This document shows positions 1 to 8,008 of a stretch of 32,278 nt of DNA, piece after piece. Under the pieces are notes generated by a model. The model saw nothing but the letters and a program-made list of their open reading frames with translations. It was not told the DNA's origin and searched no databases. Where the stretch lies: the IMG/VR virus record IMGVR_UViG_3300047510_000541, positions 1 through 32,278 of that record. One strand, 5' to 3'. Within the stretch, counting starts at the first letter, position 1; each line of letters starts with the position of its first letter. The position numbers were made by a program, and so were the translations under genes. Source of the DNA: a virus.

Positions 1-255
1 TCAACAGATGTACTTATTGCTACATACGACAATATTTCAGGCGTCGGCGCGGCAGAATTTCAAGTTCAAAACTTTACCGGCACTGGGTCACAAACCGTAT
101 TTACTTTAAGTTCTGCATCCCTTGGCGAAAACTTCACGTTTGTGTATATCAATGGCGTGTACCAGCAGAAAAACACATATACCGTGTCGGGCACAACGCT
201 GACATTTTCACAAGCGCCGCCCATCACTTCAACCATTGAAGTCATGTTTAATTAA
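1..255 (+). CDS. Tail fibre/appendage protein, C-terminal part (5' truncated)
   Basis: The window opens inside a reading frame that runs from base 1 to a TAA at 253-255, giving 84 residues of C-terminus. It contains the pattern of a widespread phage appendage module: FTGTGSQTVFTLSS, then FVYINGVYQQ, a YTVSGTTLTF segment, and an end in IEVMFN. These short beta repeats are known from tail fibres and other virion surface proteins, where they form or attach the distal receptor-binding part. The gene sits directly before two more fibre/spike genes. The N-terminus, and so the attachment domain, lies outside the window. The fibre assignment is a family-pattern inference. Confidence 0.7.
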   Translation, partial: STDVLIATYDNISGVGAAEFQVQNFTGTGSQTVFTLSSASLGENFTFVYINGVYQQKNTYTVSGTTLTFSQAPPITSTIEVMFN

Positions 256-264
256 GGAACCATC

Positions 265-897
265 ATGGCCGACACCAAAATTTCCGCATTACCCGCGTCC
301 ACTGTTCCGCTTGCAGGCACCGAAGTTCTGCCTATTGTTCAAAGCAGCACGACCAAACAAGTATCTGTTGCTAACTTGACTGCTGGCCGATCAGTCAGCA
401 TGGCTGACGCAACACTGACTACAGGTAACCTTGTTATTGGCACATCGGGCAAAGGCATTGACTTTTCTGCCACATCACATCCTGCTGGCATGACCAGCGA
501 ATTGCTTGCTGACTACGAAGAAGGTACTTGGACAGCAACAATTGAAGGAACAACTACTGCGGGAACAGCTTCTTACACATCACAAACTGGTTCATATACA
601 AAAATTGGCAATATTGTTGCGATAACTTTGTATATTGATTGGAATACTGGCACTGGAACTGGGTCGTTAGCAATTGCAGGACTGCCCTACACATCTGTGG
701 CTAGTAGGTATCAAGCTATGACAATTGGGCAACTTGAAAACGTTACAAAAACTGCATTAACCACAGTTGTAGCACAAATAAATCCAAGTGTGACAATAAT
801 TCGATTTGTTGAAATTCCATCAGTAGGTGGTGCAAATGTAGGTTTGGCCTATGATGCCGCAGGAAATATTTTTATTAGCGGAACATATTTTGTTTAA
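265..897 (+). CDS. Tail fibre-like structural protein
   Basis: 210 residues, preceded by AAGGAACCATC just before the ATG. The N-terminus (MADTKISALPAS, then LAGTEVLPIVQ and TTKQVSVANL) is a motif I recognise from many phage tail-fibre and neck-appendage proteins, where it forms a short trimeric attachment region. The middle (GKGIDFSATSHPAG, then DYEEGTWTATIEG) resembles the C-terminal receptor-binding modules that often follow it. The rest is rich in Thr, Ser, Gly and Ile, as expected of beta structure. No enzyme motif is seen. It probably makes part of the host-recognition apparatus with the flanking genes. Which of the fibre genes contacts the receptor cannot be told from sequence. Confidence 0.7.
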   Translation: MADTKISALPASTVPLAGTEVLPIVQSSTTKQVSVANLTAGRSVSMADATLTTGNLVIGTSGKGIDFSATSHPAGMTSELLADYEEGTWTATIEGTTTAGTASYTSQTGSYTKIGNIVAITLYIDWNTGTGTGSLAIAGLPYTSVASRYQAMTIGQLENVTKTALTTVVAQINPSVTIIRFVEIPSVGGANVGLAYDAAGNIFISGTYFV

Positions 898-906
898 AGG
901 TTAAAA

Positions 907-2307
907 ATGGCACTTACTAAAGTTTCATATTCAATGATTACTGGCGCTGTCGCCAATATCTTGGATTACGGCGCAGTAGCAGACTACAACACCTCAACAG
1001 GCGCAGGAACAAATAACGCAACTGCCATCCAAGCTGCTATCACTGCGGTTAATGCGGCGGGCGGCGGTGCAATATTTATCCCAACAGGAAAATATCGCAT
1101 TGATTCAGCTTTAACAATTCCCTTTGGTGTGTCCATATTTGGTGAAGGCGGTTCTGTATCTACTTTATACCCAAGGTCTTGCAATGGCTTAAATTTTACA
1201 TCTGCGTCATACGACAACGGGTGCATGTTCTACCAAGATTTTGGACTTCAAGGTGCAGTTGGCTCAACAGCAAATTGGGCTGCGGTAGAGTCTATATTGC
1301 CCCCAGGTGGGACTGTCGGCGTTGACTCAAGAGATGGTTTAAATTTCAGCAGATTACGCATTAGGGATTTCAACCAAGGTTTTATAATTAACAACACTTG
1401 GCAATGCAGTTTTAGAGACTTGCAAATATCCAAAATAAACAATCCATTTAACTTTGGAGTATATGCGTTAAATCACAATGTATGCAACAACACAATAATT
1501 TTTGAAGGCGGCGATTCGTTTAGCGGTTCAGCCGATGAATATGGCGTGTTTATGGACGGCACTGGCTGCGAAGGCATCCATGTAATTGGTAATTTGATAT
1601 ACGGATTTAATAGCGATATTTTTATCGGCTCCGCCATTTTTGTAAACATTCTTGACAATGATTTGGAATCAACTGTTAATGGCATTAGATATGGTTCGGT
1701 AAGCAACATATTTAATATAAAAAATAATTACATTCAAGTTGACAGCGCTGGCGCAGGGGACGCTTGCATCTACGGATTGGGTCTTGCGTCACCTATACAG
1801 TCACAAATAAATATTGAAGGGAATGTCTGCATAGCAACTGGGACAGTACCTGCGGGCATTCGTATCAATGCCGCCGCAAACACAAATCAATATCACAACA
1901 GGCTCACAGGAAATCATATCGTTGGAATGACTACCAACGACATTCAATTAAATAGCCCTGGTCAATGTTTTGTTGAAAACAATCGGTGCATATCTTCGGT
2001 TCCAGGTAACAGCATTTTTGTTGGAAGTGTACTTGAAGCACCTGTCTACATTGGGTATAACTATTTTGCCAAAGCCCTTTTTGTAGATATTGCCGCAAAT
2101 TACACTGGCGGCTTATTAATACTTGAAAACAACGCAGAGAGCGGTGTGTATCTACCTAGAAAACAATCAGCAGTGCCCACAACTGGCACTTGGCGGGTGA
2201 CAGACGTTGTGATGAACTCTGCGCCAGCCACGGGGCAACCCGCTGGCTGGGTCTGCACCGTTGCGGGAACCCCTGGCACTTGGAAACCAATGGCAAACTT
2301 GGCTTAA
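907..2307 (+). CDS. Tailspike with pectate-lyase-like beta-helix
   Basis: 466 residues. Residues about 18-80 match the start of the pectate-lyase superfamily 3 fold used by phage tailspikes: ILDYGAVADYN, an acidic stretch, NATAIQAAITAVNAAGGGAIFIPTGKY in two steps, then VSIFGEGG. The body repeats short Asn-rich turns (IHVIGNLIYGF, VNILDNDLES, NIKNNYIQV), the signature of a right-handed parallel beta-helix. The C-terminus ends in a short WRVTDVVMNSAP / GWVCTVAGTPGTW cap common in phage appendages. Such spikes bind and often cleave surface polysaccharide. Catalytic residues cannot be assigned by eye, so enzymatic activity is likely but unproven. The leader AAAGGTTAAAA before ATG is a weak ribosome site. 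Confidence 0.8.
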   Translation: MALTKVSYSMITGAVANILDYGAVADYNTSTGAGTNNATAIQAAITAVNAAGGGAIFIPTGKYRIDSALTIPFGVSIFGEGGSVSTLYPRSCNGLNFTSASYDNGCMFYQDFGLQGAVGSTANWAAVESILPPGGTVGVDSRDGLNFSRLRIRDFNQGFIINNTWQCSFRDLQISKINNPFNFGVYALNHNVCNNTIIFEGGDSFSGSADEYGVFMDGTGCEGIHVIGNLIYGFNSDIFIGSAIFVNILDNDLESTVNGIRYGSVSNIFNIKNNYIQVDSAGAGDACIYGLGLASPIQSQINIEGNVCIATGTVPAGIRINAAANTNQYHNRLTGNHIVGMTTNDIQLNSPGQCFVENNRCISSVPGNSIFVGSVLEAPVYIGYNYFAKALFVDIAANYTGGLLILENNAESGVYLPRKQSAVPTTGTWRVTDVVMNSAPATGQPAGWVCTVAGTPGTWKPMANLA

Positions 2308-2317
2308 AGGAAAAATC

Positions 2318-2572
2318 ATGGCACTTGAAAAAACAACGACCACACCTCACGGATTTTCGGCATCTAACGCATATCACCGCGTTGAAGGCGCACAGGTCAG
2401 CAAAGACGCAATGACTTTTCAGGTCAGGTCTTACAAAAACAATTCTGAACTTCCGCACTTTGCTGATGCGTCTTTTGGTTGTGCTTACAACATTGCAGGT
2501 GACAACCCAATTGCCCAAGCCTACGCACATTTAAAAACCCTGCCAGAATTTGCTGGCGCAACCGACTGCTAA
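2318..2572 (+). CDS. Small conserved phage protein downstream of tailspike
   Basis: 84 residues starting MALEKTTTTPHGF. The upstream in-frame start at 2261 lies inside the tailspike gene. The ATG at 2318 has AAAGGAAAAATC directly before it, so I chose it. The sequence (HGFSASNAYHRVEG, FQVRSYKNN, then NPIAQAYAHLKTLPEFAGA) resembles a small protein family often found beside phage tail-fibre genes. Its role is not established as far as I know. An assembly or structural accessory role is suggested only by position. No transmembrane segment or enzyme motif is seen. Confidence 0.75.
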   Translation: MALEKTTTTPHGFSASNAYHRVEGAQVSKDAMTFQVRSYKNNSELPHFADASFGCAYNIAGDNPIAQAYAHLKTLPEFAGATDC

Positions 2573-2584
2573 AAAGGAAATATC

Positions 2585-2824
2585 ATGTTGGAAAAAATTA
2601 TCTCTGTCGATTTGATTGAAATTGTTGAGAACGGATGTGTGCAAGTCCGCACCAAGACCGCCGTCATGGAAGATGGCAATCAAATTAGCAGCACGTTTCA
2701 CCGCCATGTAGTTGCCCCAGGGGATAATTACAGTGCAGAAGATGCCAAGGTTCAAGCCATTTGCGCTGCGGTGCATACGGCTGATGTAATTGCCGCTTAC
2801 CAAGCGGCCCAAATTCCAGCATAA
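2585..2824 (+). CDS. Small hypothetical protein, tail-gene neighbour
   Basis: 79 residues, ATG preceded by AAAAAGGAAATATC. The sequence has a VQVRTKTAVMEDGNQIS strand pair followed by FHRHVVAPGDN and an Ala-rich helix (KVQAICAAVHTADVIAAYQ). Similar small proteins follow the previous family in other phages, which suggests the pair act together near the tail genes. The function is unknown. The stop codon overlaps by one base a possible ATG at 2824 of the scaffold frame, but that start has no ribosome site. Confidence 0.7.
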   Translation: MLEKIISVDLIEIVENGCVQVRTKTAVMEDGNQISSTFHRHVVAPGDNYSAEDAKVQAICAAVHTADVIAAYQAAQIPA

Positions 2825-2877
2825 TGCTGACAAACCTTACCGGTGAGGTTCACCGGGGAATCTTAGGATTCATTGAC

Positions 2878-3660
2878 ATGACTGAAGAAGTCCAAAACCT
2901 AGCGGAAGTTGACTCCGCGCCAGCAACGGAAGTGACGGCCACTCCTGAGACTGTAGAAAATGCGCCGGTAGTCGCTGATGAGCAGAAAGAACCTTCAAGG
3001 GTTTTTACCCAAGAAGAACTGGATGCAGCCATCGGTAAGCGGCTTGCGAGAGAACAGCGTAAGTGGGAAAGAGAGCAGACTCAAAGGCAAGCGGAAACGC
3101 AGGCATTGAGAGCGCCAGCAGACATCCCGCCGGTTGATCAGTTTGACAGTCCTGAAGCCTATGCAGACGCATTGGCCTACAAAAAGGCTGAAGAGCTGCT
3201 TGCCCAGCGTGAACATGCCCGGCAGCAATCTGAAATTCTTGAGACTTATCACGAAAAGGAAGAAGAAGCTCGGAACAAATACGATGACTTTGAACAGGTC
3301 GCGTACAACCCGAAACTTCCAATCACGACCGTGATGGCTCAGTCGATTCAAGCCTCGGACGTTGGCCCTGAAGTAGCTTACTACCTCGGTGCAAACCCCA
3401 AGGAAGCAGATCGAATCTCCCGTCTTGCACCTATCTTGCAGGCCAAGGAAATTGGAAGGATTGAGGCCAAGTTGGCCAGCGATCCACCAGTGAAGAAAAC
3501 GACATCCGCGCCAGCACCGATTTCGCCCGTGACGGCTCGCTCCTCTGGAGCGCCGGCTTATGACACGACTGACCCACGGTCTACCAAGACCATGAGTGCT
3601 TCAGAGTGGATTGATGCCGAACGAGCCCGACAGTTGAAAAAGATGCAGGCAAACCGCTAA
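2878..3660 (+). CDS. Capsid scaffolding protein
   Basis: 260 residues from the ATG at 2878, which has AGGA nine bases upstream; the frame is open from an ATG at 2824 that lacks a ribosome site. The N-terminus is acidic and rich in Ala, Thr and Val, followed by FTQEELDAAIGKRLAREQRKWERE, a long charged coiled coil (about residues 55-150), and a basic C-terminal helix (SEWIDAERARQLKKMQ). Placement immediately before the coat gene, the charge layout and the basic tail match phage scaffolds. In P22 the scaffold's basic C-terminal helices bind coat. It would direct procapsid assembly and then leave. P22 scaffold is somewhat longer (about 300 residues). Confidence 0.75.
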   Translation: MTEEVQNLAEVDSAPATEVTATPETVENAPVVADEQKEPSRVFTQEELDAAIGKRLAREQRKWEREQTQRQAETQALRAPADIPPVDQFDSPEAYADALAYKKAEELLAQREHARQQSEILETYHEKEEEARNKYDDFEQVAYNPKLPITTVMAQSIQASDVGPEVAYYLGANPKEADRISRLAPILQAKEIGRIEAKLASDPPVKKTTSAPAPISPVTARSSGAPAYDTTDPRSTKTMSASEWIDAERARQLKKMQANR

Positions 3661-3680
3661 ATTTTTAAAGGACTTTTTCC

Positions 3681-4880
3681 ATGGCTAACAGTATCTTAAC
3701 CATCGACATGATCACGCGCAAAGCGCTTGAGATTCTCGAAAACAACCTTGTGTTGACCCGTAACGTGAACCGTCAGTACGACGACAGCTTTGCTGTTGAA
3801 GGTGCCAAGATTGGTTCGACCCTGCGTATTCGCCTGCCTGATCGCGCTTTGGTGACCGACGGTGCCGCCTTGCAAGTTCAAGACGACAACGAACAGTTCA
3901 CCACCTTGACCGTGGCCAGCCAAAAGCACATTGGTGTCAACTTCACATCTGCTGAATTGACCATGCAATTGGATGACTTCGCAGAGCGTGTGTTGAAGCC
4001 TCGTATCAGCCAGTTGGCCAGCTCCATCGATGCCGACGTTGCCAATGCTTACAAGAGCATCGGTAACACCGTGGGCACGCCTGGCACCACTCCTTCGACC
4101 TCTTTGGTGCTGTTGCAAGCCCAGCAGAAGCTGAACGAGAACGCCGCTGTGATGAGCCCCCGTTATGCCACCGTCAACCCCGCCGCTAACGCTGGTTTGG
4201 TTGAAGGCATGAAGGGTCTGTTCAACCCCACCGATACCATCAGCCGCCAGTTCAAGAATGGCATGATGGGCATGGGTGTGTTGGGCTTTGACGAGATCAA
4301 CATGTCTCAGTCGATCAAGCAGCACTCCACTGGCACCCGCGCCGCTACCGGCACCGTCACTGCTGCCGCCGTGACCGCTGAAGGCTCTGCGACGCTGACG
4401 CTGACTGTTGGCTCTGGTGAAACCATCGCCGTTGGTGACGTGTTTACCATTGCTGACTGCTACGCCGTGAACCCACAGACCCGTGAGTCCACCGGCTCGC
4501 TGTTCCAGTTTGTGGCTTTGGCCTCCTCGACCAGCACCACAACCGCCACTGTGACCGTTGCGCCGATGTACTCGGCCAGCCACGCTCTGGCTACCATGCT
4601 GACCTTGCCTGGTAACAACAAAGCTGTGGTGTTTGTGGGCGCTGCTTCAACTCAGTACCCCCAGAACTTGGTCTACCACAAGGACGCCATCACGTTCGCC
4701 ACCGCTGACTTGTTGCTGCCCCAAGGCGTCGACATGGCTGCGCGCGCCGTCCACAATGGCATCAGCTTGCGTGTGGTTCGCCAGTACGACATCAACAACG
4801 ACCGTATGCCTTGCCGTATCGACGTGTTGTATGGCTTCTCCACCATTCGTCCTCAGATGGCCTGCCGCATTTGGGGTTGA
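3681..4880 (+). CDS. Major capsid (coat) protein, P22 gp5-like
   Basis: 399 residues, starting MANSILTIDMITRKALEILENNL and preceded by AAAGGACTTTTTCC. The opening matches the P22 coat family (HK97 fold): NRQYDDSFAV, then IGSTLRIRLPDR, VGVNFTSAELTM-like text, and FNPTDTISRQFKNGMMGMG. From about residue 217 to 312 there is a Thr/Ala/Val-rich insertion consistent with the extra I-domain of P22-type coats. The length is slightly below P22 coat (430). It forms the icosahedral shell with the scaffold gene upstream. Codon use is more biased to C- and G-ending codons than in neighbouring genes, as expected for a highly expressed protein, and this creates long antisense frames that are not genes. Confidence 0.92.
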   Translation: MANSILTIDMITRKALEILENNLVLTRNVNRQYDDSFAVEGAKIGSTLRIRLPDRALVTDGAALQVQDDNEQFTTLTVASQKHIGVNFTSAELTMQLDDFAERVLKPRISQLASSIDADVANAYKSIGNTVGTPGTTPSTSLVLLQAQQKLNENAAVMSPRYATVNPAANAGLVEGMKGLFNPTDTISRQFKNGMMGMGVLGFDEINMSQSIKQHSTGTRAATGTVTAAAVTAEGSATLTLTVGSGETIAVGDVFTIADCYAVNPQTRESTGSLFQFVALASSTSTTTATVTVAPMYSASHALATMLTLPGNNKAVVFVGAASTQYPQNLVYHKDAITFATADLLLPQGVDMAARAVHNGISLRVVRQYDINNDRMPCRIDVLYGFSTIRPQMACRIWG

Positions 4881-4888
4881 TCTTGAAT

Positions 4889-4902
4889 GCCCCTTCGGGG
4901 GC
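4889..4902 (+). terminator. Hairpin after coat gene (UUCG loop)
   Basis: The bases GCCCC, loop TTCG, GGGGC form a 5-bp stem with a very stable UUCG-type loop, nine bases after the coat stop. The following T content (TTCATTTCGTAACTTTTTT) is interrupted, so it is more likely a leaky terminator or an mRNA-stabilising 3' end than a full stop. Confidence 0.5.
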
Positions 4903-4934
4903 TTCATTTCGTAACTTTTTTAAAGGAAATTATC

Positions 4935-5342
4935 ATGGCATTACCTAACGGCGCAGGCGGTTACCAAGTTGGTGACGGCAATCTGACTGAAGCTCAACTC
5001 ACCGTACAAACCATCCCCGCAACTTTGACCGGCGACACCACTTTGACCGCCGCTCAAGTGGCGGTTGGTTTGGTTGTTTGTGCAAAAGCCTCGGACGCTA
5101 CATTGACAGTTACGTTGCCCACCGCAGCGTTGCTTGATGCAGCTATTCCTAGCGCAAAAGTTGGTTCAGCTTTTGAATTGACCATTTGCAACAACAACAA
5201 CACCGGCTCATCGTCTACCGTTCCTGTTACCACAGGCACTGGTATTACGATCTTTGGCTCTGTGACTGTCCCACGTTTTGGTGCGCACACGTACCGTTTC
5301 GTGCGTACTGGTGACGCAGCCTATTCGGCGTTTTTGAAGTAA
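4935..5342 (+). CDS. Capsid-associated beta-rich protein (candidate decoration protein)
   Basis: 135 residues from the ATG at 4935, which has AAAGGAAATTATC upstream. An earlier in-frame ATG at 4887 lies within the coat 3' hairpin and is unlikely. The sequence is a run of beta strands: ATLTVTLPTAALLDA, FELTICNNNNTGSS, TGITIFGSVTVPRFG and HTYRFVRTGDAAYSAF. The pattern resembles trimeric decoration or fibre caps on phage heads and tails. It lies between the coat and a head-fibre-like gene, flanked by hairpins on both sides. The role in the capsid is inferred from order and composition. No catalytic motif is visible. Confidence 0.6.
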   Translation: MALPNGAGGYQVGDGNLTEAQLTVQTIPATLTGDTTLTAAQVAVGLVVCAKASDATLTVTLPTAALLDAAIPSAKVGSAFELTICNNNNTGSSSTVPVTTGTGITIFGSVTVPRFGAHTYRFVRTGDAAYSAFLK

Positions 5343-5351
5343 ACCTAATGG

Positions 5352-5372
5352 GGGCTTCGGCCCCTGTTTTTA
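5352..5372 (+). terminator. Intrinsic terminator with UUCG loop
   Basis: GGGGC (5352-5356), loop TTCG, GCCCC (5361-5365), then TG and five T residues (5368-5372). This is a compact intrinsic terminator between the decoration-like gene and the next ORF, 10 bases before the next ribosome site. Read-through is needed for downstream virion genes, so it probably acts as an attenuator. Confidence 0.7.
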
Positions 5373-5382
5373 AGGAACAATC

Positions 5383-5604
5383 ATGCCTACAAACACTAAA
5401 CCTGTTGGTGTTGCGTACGAAGACCCGCAACTTGACGGTGCAATCATTGGCACTGCCGGCGGCACTGCTGGCTTTTATGGCACTACGCCTGTTGCCCAAG
5501 CTGCTGCCATCACAGCCGTCACCAATACCGCCACCGGTACTGAACTGGCGACTGCAATTAACGCGCTTCGTGTGGCGTTGAAAAACATTGGCATAACTGC
5601 CTAA
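5383..5604 (+). CDS. Head-fibre-like small structural protein
   Basis: 73 residues, ATG preceded by TAAGGAACAATC. Residues about 23-73 read GTAGGTAGFYGTTPVAQ, then a Thr/Ala linker and INALRVALKNIGI. This GFYG-x-PVAQ plus ALR-x-ALK ending is a small module I know from phage head-fibre and tail-appendage C-termini, where it trimerises. Here it stands almost alone, with only a 20-residue lead (PTNTKPVGVAYEDPQLDGAI). It lies after the decoration-like gene, so a capsid surface role is reasonable. Confidence in the reading frame is high and in the exact role moderate. Confidence 0.65.
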   Translation: MPTNTKPVGVAYEDPQLDGAIIGTAGGTAGFYGTTPVAQAAAITAVTNTATGTELATAINALRVALKNIGITA

Positions 5605-5611
5605 ACCAACC

Positions 5612-5637
5612 AGGGGGCTAATCACCCCCTTCTTTTT
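5612..5637 (+). terminator. Intrinsic terminator
   Basis: AGGGGG (5612-5617), a seven-base loop CTAATCA, CCCCCT (5625-5630), then TCTTTTT. This is a convincing rho-independent terminator. The ATG of the next ORF begins directly after the T run at 5638. Confidence 0.7.
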
Positions 5638-5835
5638 ATGCCCATCATTTACATGTCTCACCCTGTCCACGGCGCAAAGATTGCATCGATGGAACTTGAA
5701 GCCGAGAACGATGAAAGAAATGGCTGGACACGCTATACTCTTGACACGCCGATTGTTGTTGAAGAGGCGGCTCCACAGGAAGTAAAACGTAGACGTGGCC
5801 GCCCGGCTGTTGAGGCGGTCGAACAAGGAGCGTAA
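5638..5835 (+). CDS. Small hypothetical protein
   Basis: 65 residues: MPIIYMSHPVHGAKIASME, a middle with GWTRYTLDTP, and a basic segment KRRRGRPA near the end. The HPVHGAKIA...GW pattern is familiar from small proteins in podovirus structural operons; I know of no assigned function. The start is odd: it directly follows a terminator T run and has no Shine-Dalgarno sequence, so translation would rely on read-through transcripts and a weak start. A second ATG at 5653 is possible but is no better. The KRRRGRP run could bind nucleic acid (inference). Confidence 0.65.
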   Translation: MPIIYMSHPVHGAKIASMELEAENDERNGWTRYTLDTPIVVEEAAPQEVKRRRGRPAVEAVEQGA

Positions 5836-5837
5836 AT

Positions 5838-6569
5838 ATGGCGACCTACACCGCTGCCGATCAGATCAACCGGGCGCTGCGGCTGCTGGGTGTGCTGGCC
5901 GAAGGTGAAACCCCTTCTGCATCGGTGTCTCAAGACGCTTTAATGGCGCTCAACCAGATGATTGACTCTTGGAACACCGAGCGTCTGTCTGTCTTCTGTA
6001 CCATCGACCAGATTGTCAATTGGCCGGTCGGCTCTATTGAAGAAACCCTTGGCCCCACCGGTTCTCTAGTGCGCCTAAACGGCACCGCCGTGCGACCTGT
6101 TTTGGTAGACGACGCCACCTATTTTAAAGACCCCGGCACTGGGGTGTCGTATGGCATTAAGCTGATCAATCAGCAGCAGTACAACGGCATCGCGGTCAAG
6201 ACCGTAACCTCAACCTTTCCCCAAGTCATGTTCGTCAACATGACCTACCCAGATGTCACGATCAACATCTACCCACGCCCCACACGTCTGCTTGAGTTCC
6301 ACTTTGTCAGCGTGCAAGAGCTAAGTCAGCCTGCCAATTTGGCAACCGACATTTTGTTCCCGCCTGGGTATCTACGGGCTTTTGTGTACAACCTGGCCAT
6401 GGAGTTTGCGCCTGAGTTTGGCGTTGAGCCCAGCCCCCAAGTGCAGCGCATCGCCATGACGTCCAAGCGCAACTTGAAGCGCATCAACAATCCTGATGAC
6501 ATCATGTCTATGCCGTACTCGTTGATTGCGACTCGCCAGCGCTTTAACATCTACGCCGGCAATTATTGA
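5838..6569 (+). CDS. Head completion / tail accessory factor gp4 (P22-like)
   Basis: 243 residues, start preceded by AAGGAGCGTAAAT. The N-terminus (TAADQINRALRLLGVLAEGE, then ALMALNQMIDSWNTERLSVFC) and the later text (FPPGYLRAFVYNLAMEFAPEFG) match the P22 gp4 tail accessory factor family, which binds below the portal ring and helps keep DNA in the head. P22 gp4 is about 166 residues; this longer form is usual for P22-like phages of other hosts. The next gene is a gp10 homologue, as in P22 (gp4-gp10-gp26 order), which supports the call. Some gp4 proteins have muralytic activity; no such motif can be judged here. Confidence 0.85.
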   Translation: MATYTAADQINRALRLLGVLAEGETPSASVSQDALMALNQMIDSWNTERLSVFCTIDQIVNWPVGSIEETLGPTGSLVRLNGTAVRPVLVDDATYFKDPGTGVSYGIKLINQQQYNGIAVKTVTSTFPQVMFVNMTYPDVTINIYPRPTRLLEFHFVSVQELSQPANLATDILFPPGYLRAFVYNLAMEFAPEFGVEPSPQVQRIAMTSKRNLKRINNPDDIMSMPYSLIATRQRFNIYAGNY

Positions 6570-8008
6570 TGAAAACGCCTATCCTTGGCTCGACCTACGT
6601 GACCCGCAGCGTCAACGCTGCGGATGCTCGCATGGTCAATCTGTTTCCAGAAGTCATCCCCGAAGGCGGTAAAGAGCCGGCATTCTTGCAGCGTTGCCCA
6701 GGGTTGACGCTTTTGTCAACAGTGGGCACTGGCCCGGTTCGGGGCTTGTGGGCGTTTTCACCCAACGATGGCGTGGGCTTTGTGGTGTCAGGCACCGAGC
6801 TTTACAAGATCAACAACGCCTACGTGCCCACGCTGATTGGCACCGTAGCGGGTTCTGGGCCGGTCAGCATGGCCGACAACGGCACGCAACTGTTCATCGC
6901 AGCCAACGGCCCCAGCTACATCTACAACAACACCACAAACGCTTTTGGCCAGATCACTGACCCCGACTTTCCCGGCGCGGTGACGGTCTGCTATTTGGAC
7001 GGCTATTTCGTGTTCAACGAACCCAATAGCCAAAAGATGTGGGTCACGACCCTTTTGGACGGCACGTCCATTGACCCGCTTGAGTTTGCCAGCACCGAAG
7101 GGTCGCCCGATGGCTTGCTGGCCGTGGTATCCAACTTCCGCGAAGTCTGGGCCTTTGGCACCAATTCCATTGAGGTCTGGTACGACTCAGGCGCCACAGA
7201 CTTCCCCCTGCAACGCATCCAAGGCGCGTTCAATGAGCTTGGCTGCGCGGCCCCTTACTCCATCGCCAAGATGGACAACGGCCTGTTTTGGCTGGGCCGG
7301 GATCGCCGGGGGCAAGGTATTGTCTACCGGGCTAACGGTTACCAAGGCCAGCGCATCTCGACCCATGCGGTTGAATGGCAAATCCAGCAGTACAGCGATA
7401 TGTCGGACGCCATTGCGTACACTTATCAACAGGATGGCCACAGCTTTTACGTGCTGATTTTCCCCACGGCCAACACCACTTGGGTGTATGACGCTGCCAC
7501 CCAAGCCTGGCATGAGCGTGCCGGCTTTGTTGACGGCGCGTTTACCCGGCACCGCAGCAACTGCCAGATGGCGTTCAACAACGAGGTTGTCGTTGGCGAT
7601 TTTGAAAACGGCAACATCTACGCCTTTGATCTTGACGTGTACGCCGACAATGGACAGATTCAAAAGTGGCTGCGCACCTGGCGGGCGCTGCCCACGGGTC
7701 AGAACAACTTGAAGCGCACGGCCCACCACAGCCTGCAATTAGACTGTGAGACAGGCGTAGGGTTAAATACTGGCCAAGGCTCATACCCCGAAGCCATGCT
7801 GCGTTGGTCAGATGACGGCGGGCACACTTGGTCAAATGAGCATTGGTCGCCGCTTGGCAGAATCGGTGCGTATGGCCACCGGACGTTTTGGAGGCGGCTG
7901 GGCATGACGCTTAAGCTGCGGGATCGCGTCTATGAGCTATCCATGACTGACCCGGTCAAAGTGGCCATCATGGGGGCCGAATTGATTATCAGCCCGACCA
8001 ATGCCTAG
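6569..8008 (+). CDS. Packaged DNA stabilisation / tail hub protein gp10 (P22-like)
   Basis: 479 residues from the ATG at 6569, which overlaps the gp4 stop (TGATG). A TTG one codon earlier is possible but less likely. The opening MKTPILGSTYVTRSVNAADARMVNLFPE in two steps, followed by GLWAFSPNDGVGFVVSG and many short YxF/WxF beta repeats, matches P22 gp10 (472 residues), a beta-propeller-like ring below gp4 that carries the tail needle and spikes. The WVYDAATQAWHER and SDDGGHTWS segments are propeller-blade-like turns. Tight translational coupling to gp4 fits their direct contact in the tail. Confidence 0.87.
   Translation: MKTPILGSTYVTRSVNAADARMVNLFPEVIPEGGKEPAFLQRCPGLTLLSTVGTGPVRGLWAFSPNDGVGFVVSGTELYKINNAYVPTLIGTVAGSGPVSMADNGTQLFIAANGPSYIYNNTTNAFGQITDPDFPGAVTVCYLDGYFVFNEPNSQKMWVTTLLDGTSIDPLEFASTEGSPDGLLAVVSNFREVWAFGTNSIEVWYDSGATDFPLQRIQGAFNELGCAAPYSIAKMDNGLFWLGRDRRGQGIVYRANGYQGQRISTHAVEWQIQQYSDMSDAIAYTYQQDGHSFYVLIFPTANTTWVYDAATQAWHERAGFVDGAFTRHRSNCQMAFNNEVVVGDFENGNIYAFDLDVYADNGQIQKWLRTWRALPTGQNNLKRTAHHSLQLDCETGVGLNTGQGSYPEAMLRWSDDGGHTWSNEHWSPLGRIGAYGHRTFWRRLGMTLKLRDRVYELSMTDPVKVAIMGAELIISPTNA

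Noticed and set aside
2824-2877. Longer start for the scaffold gene at 2824
   Set aside because: The ATG overlaps the upstream stop but has no ribosome site, whereas the ATG at 2878 has AGGA at good spacing.
3696-4583. 295-residue minus-strand frame inside the coat gene
   Set aside because: It is antisense to a clear coat gene and its Gly/His/Val-rich, low-complexity translation is a by-product of biased codon use in the coat gene.
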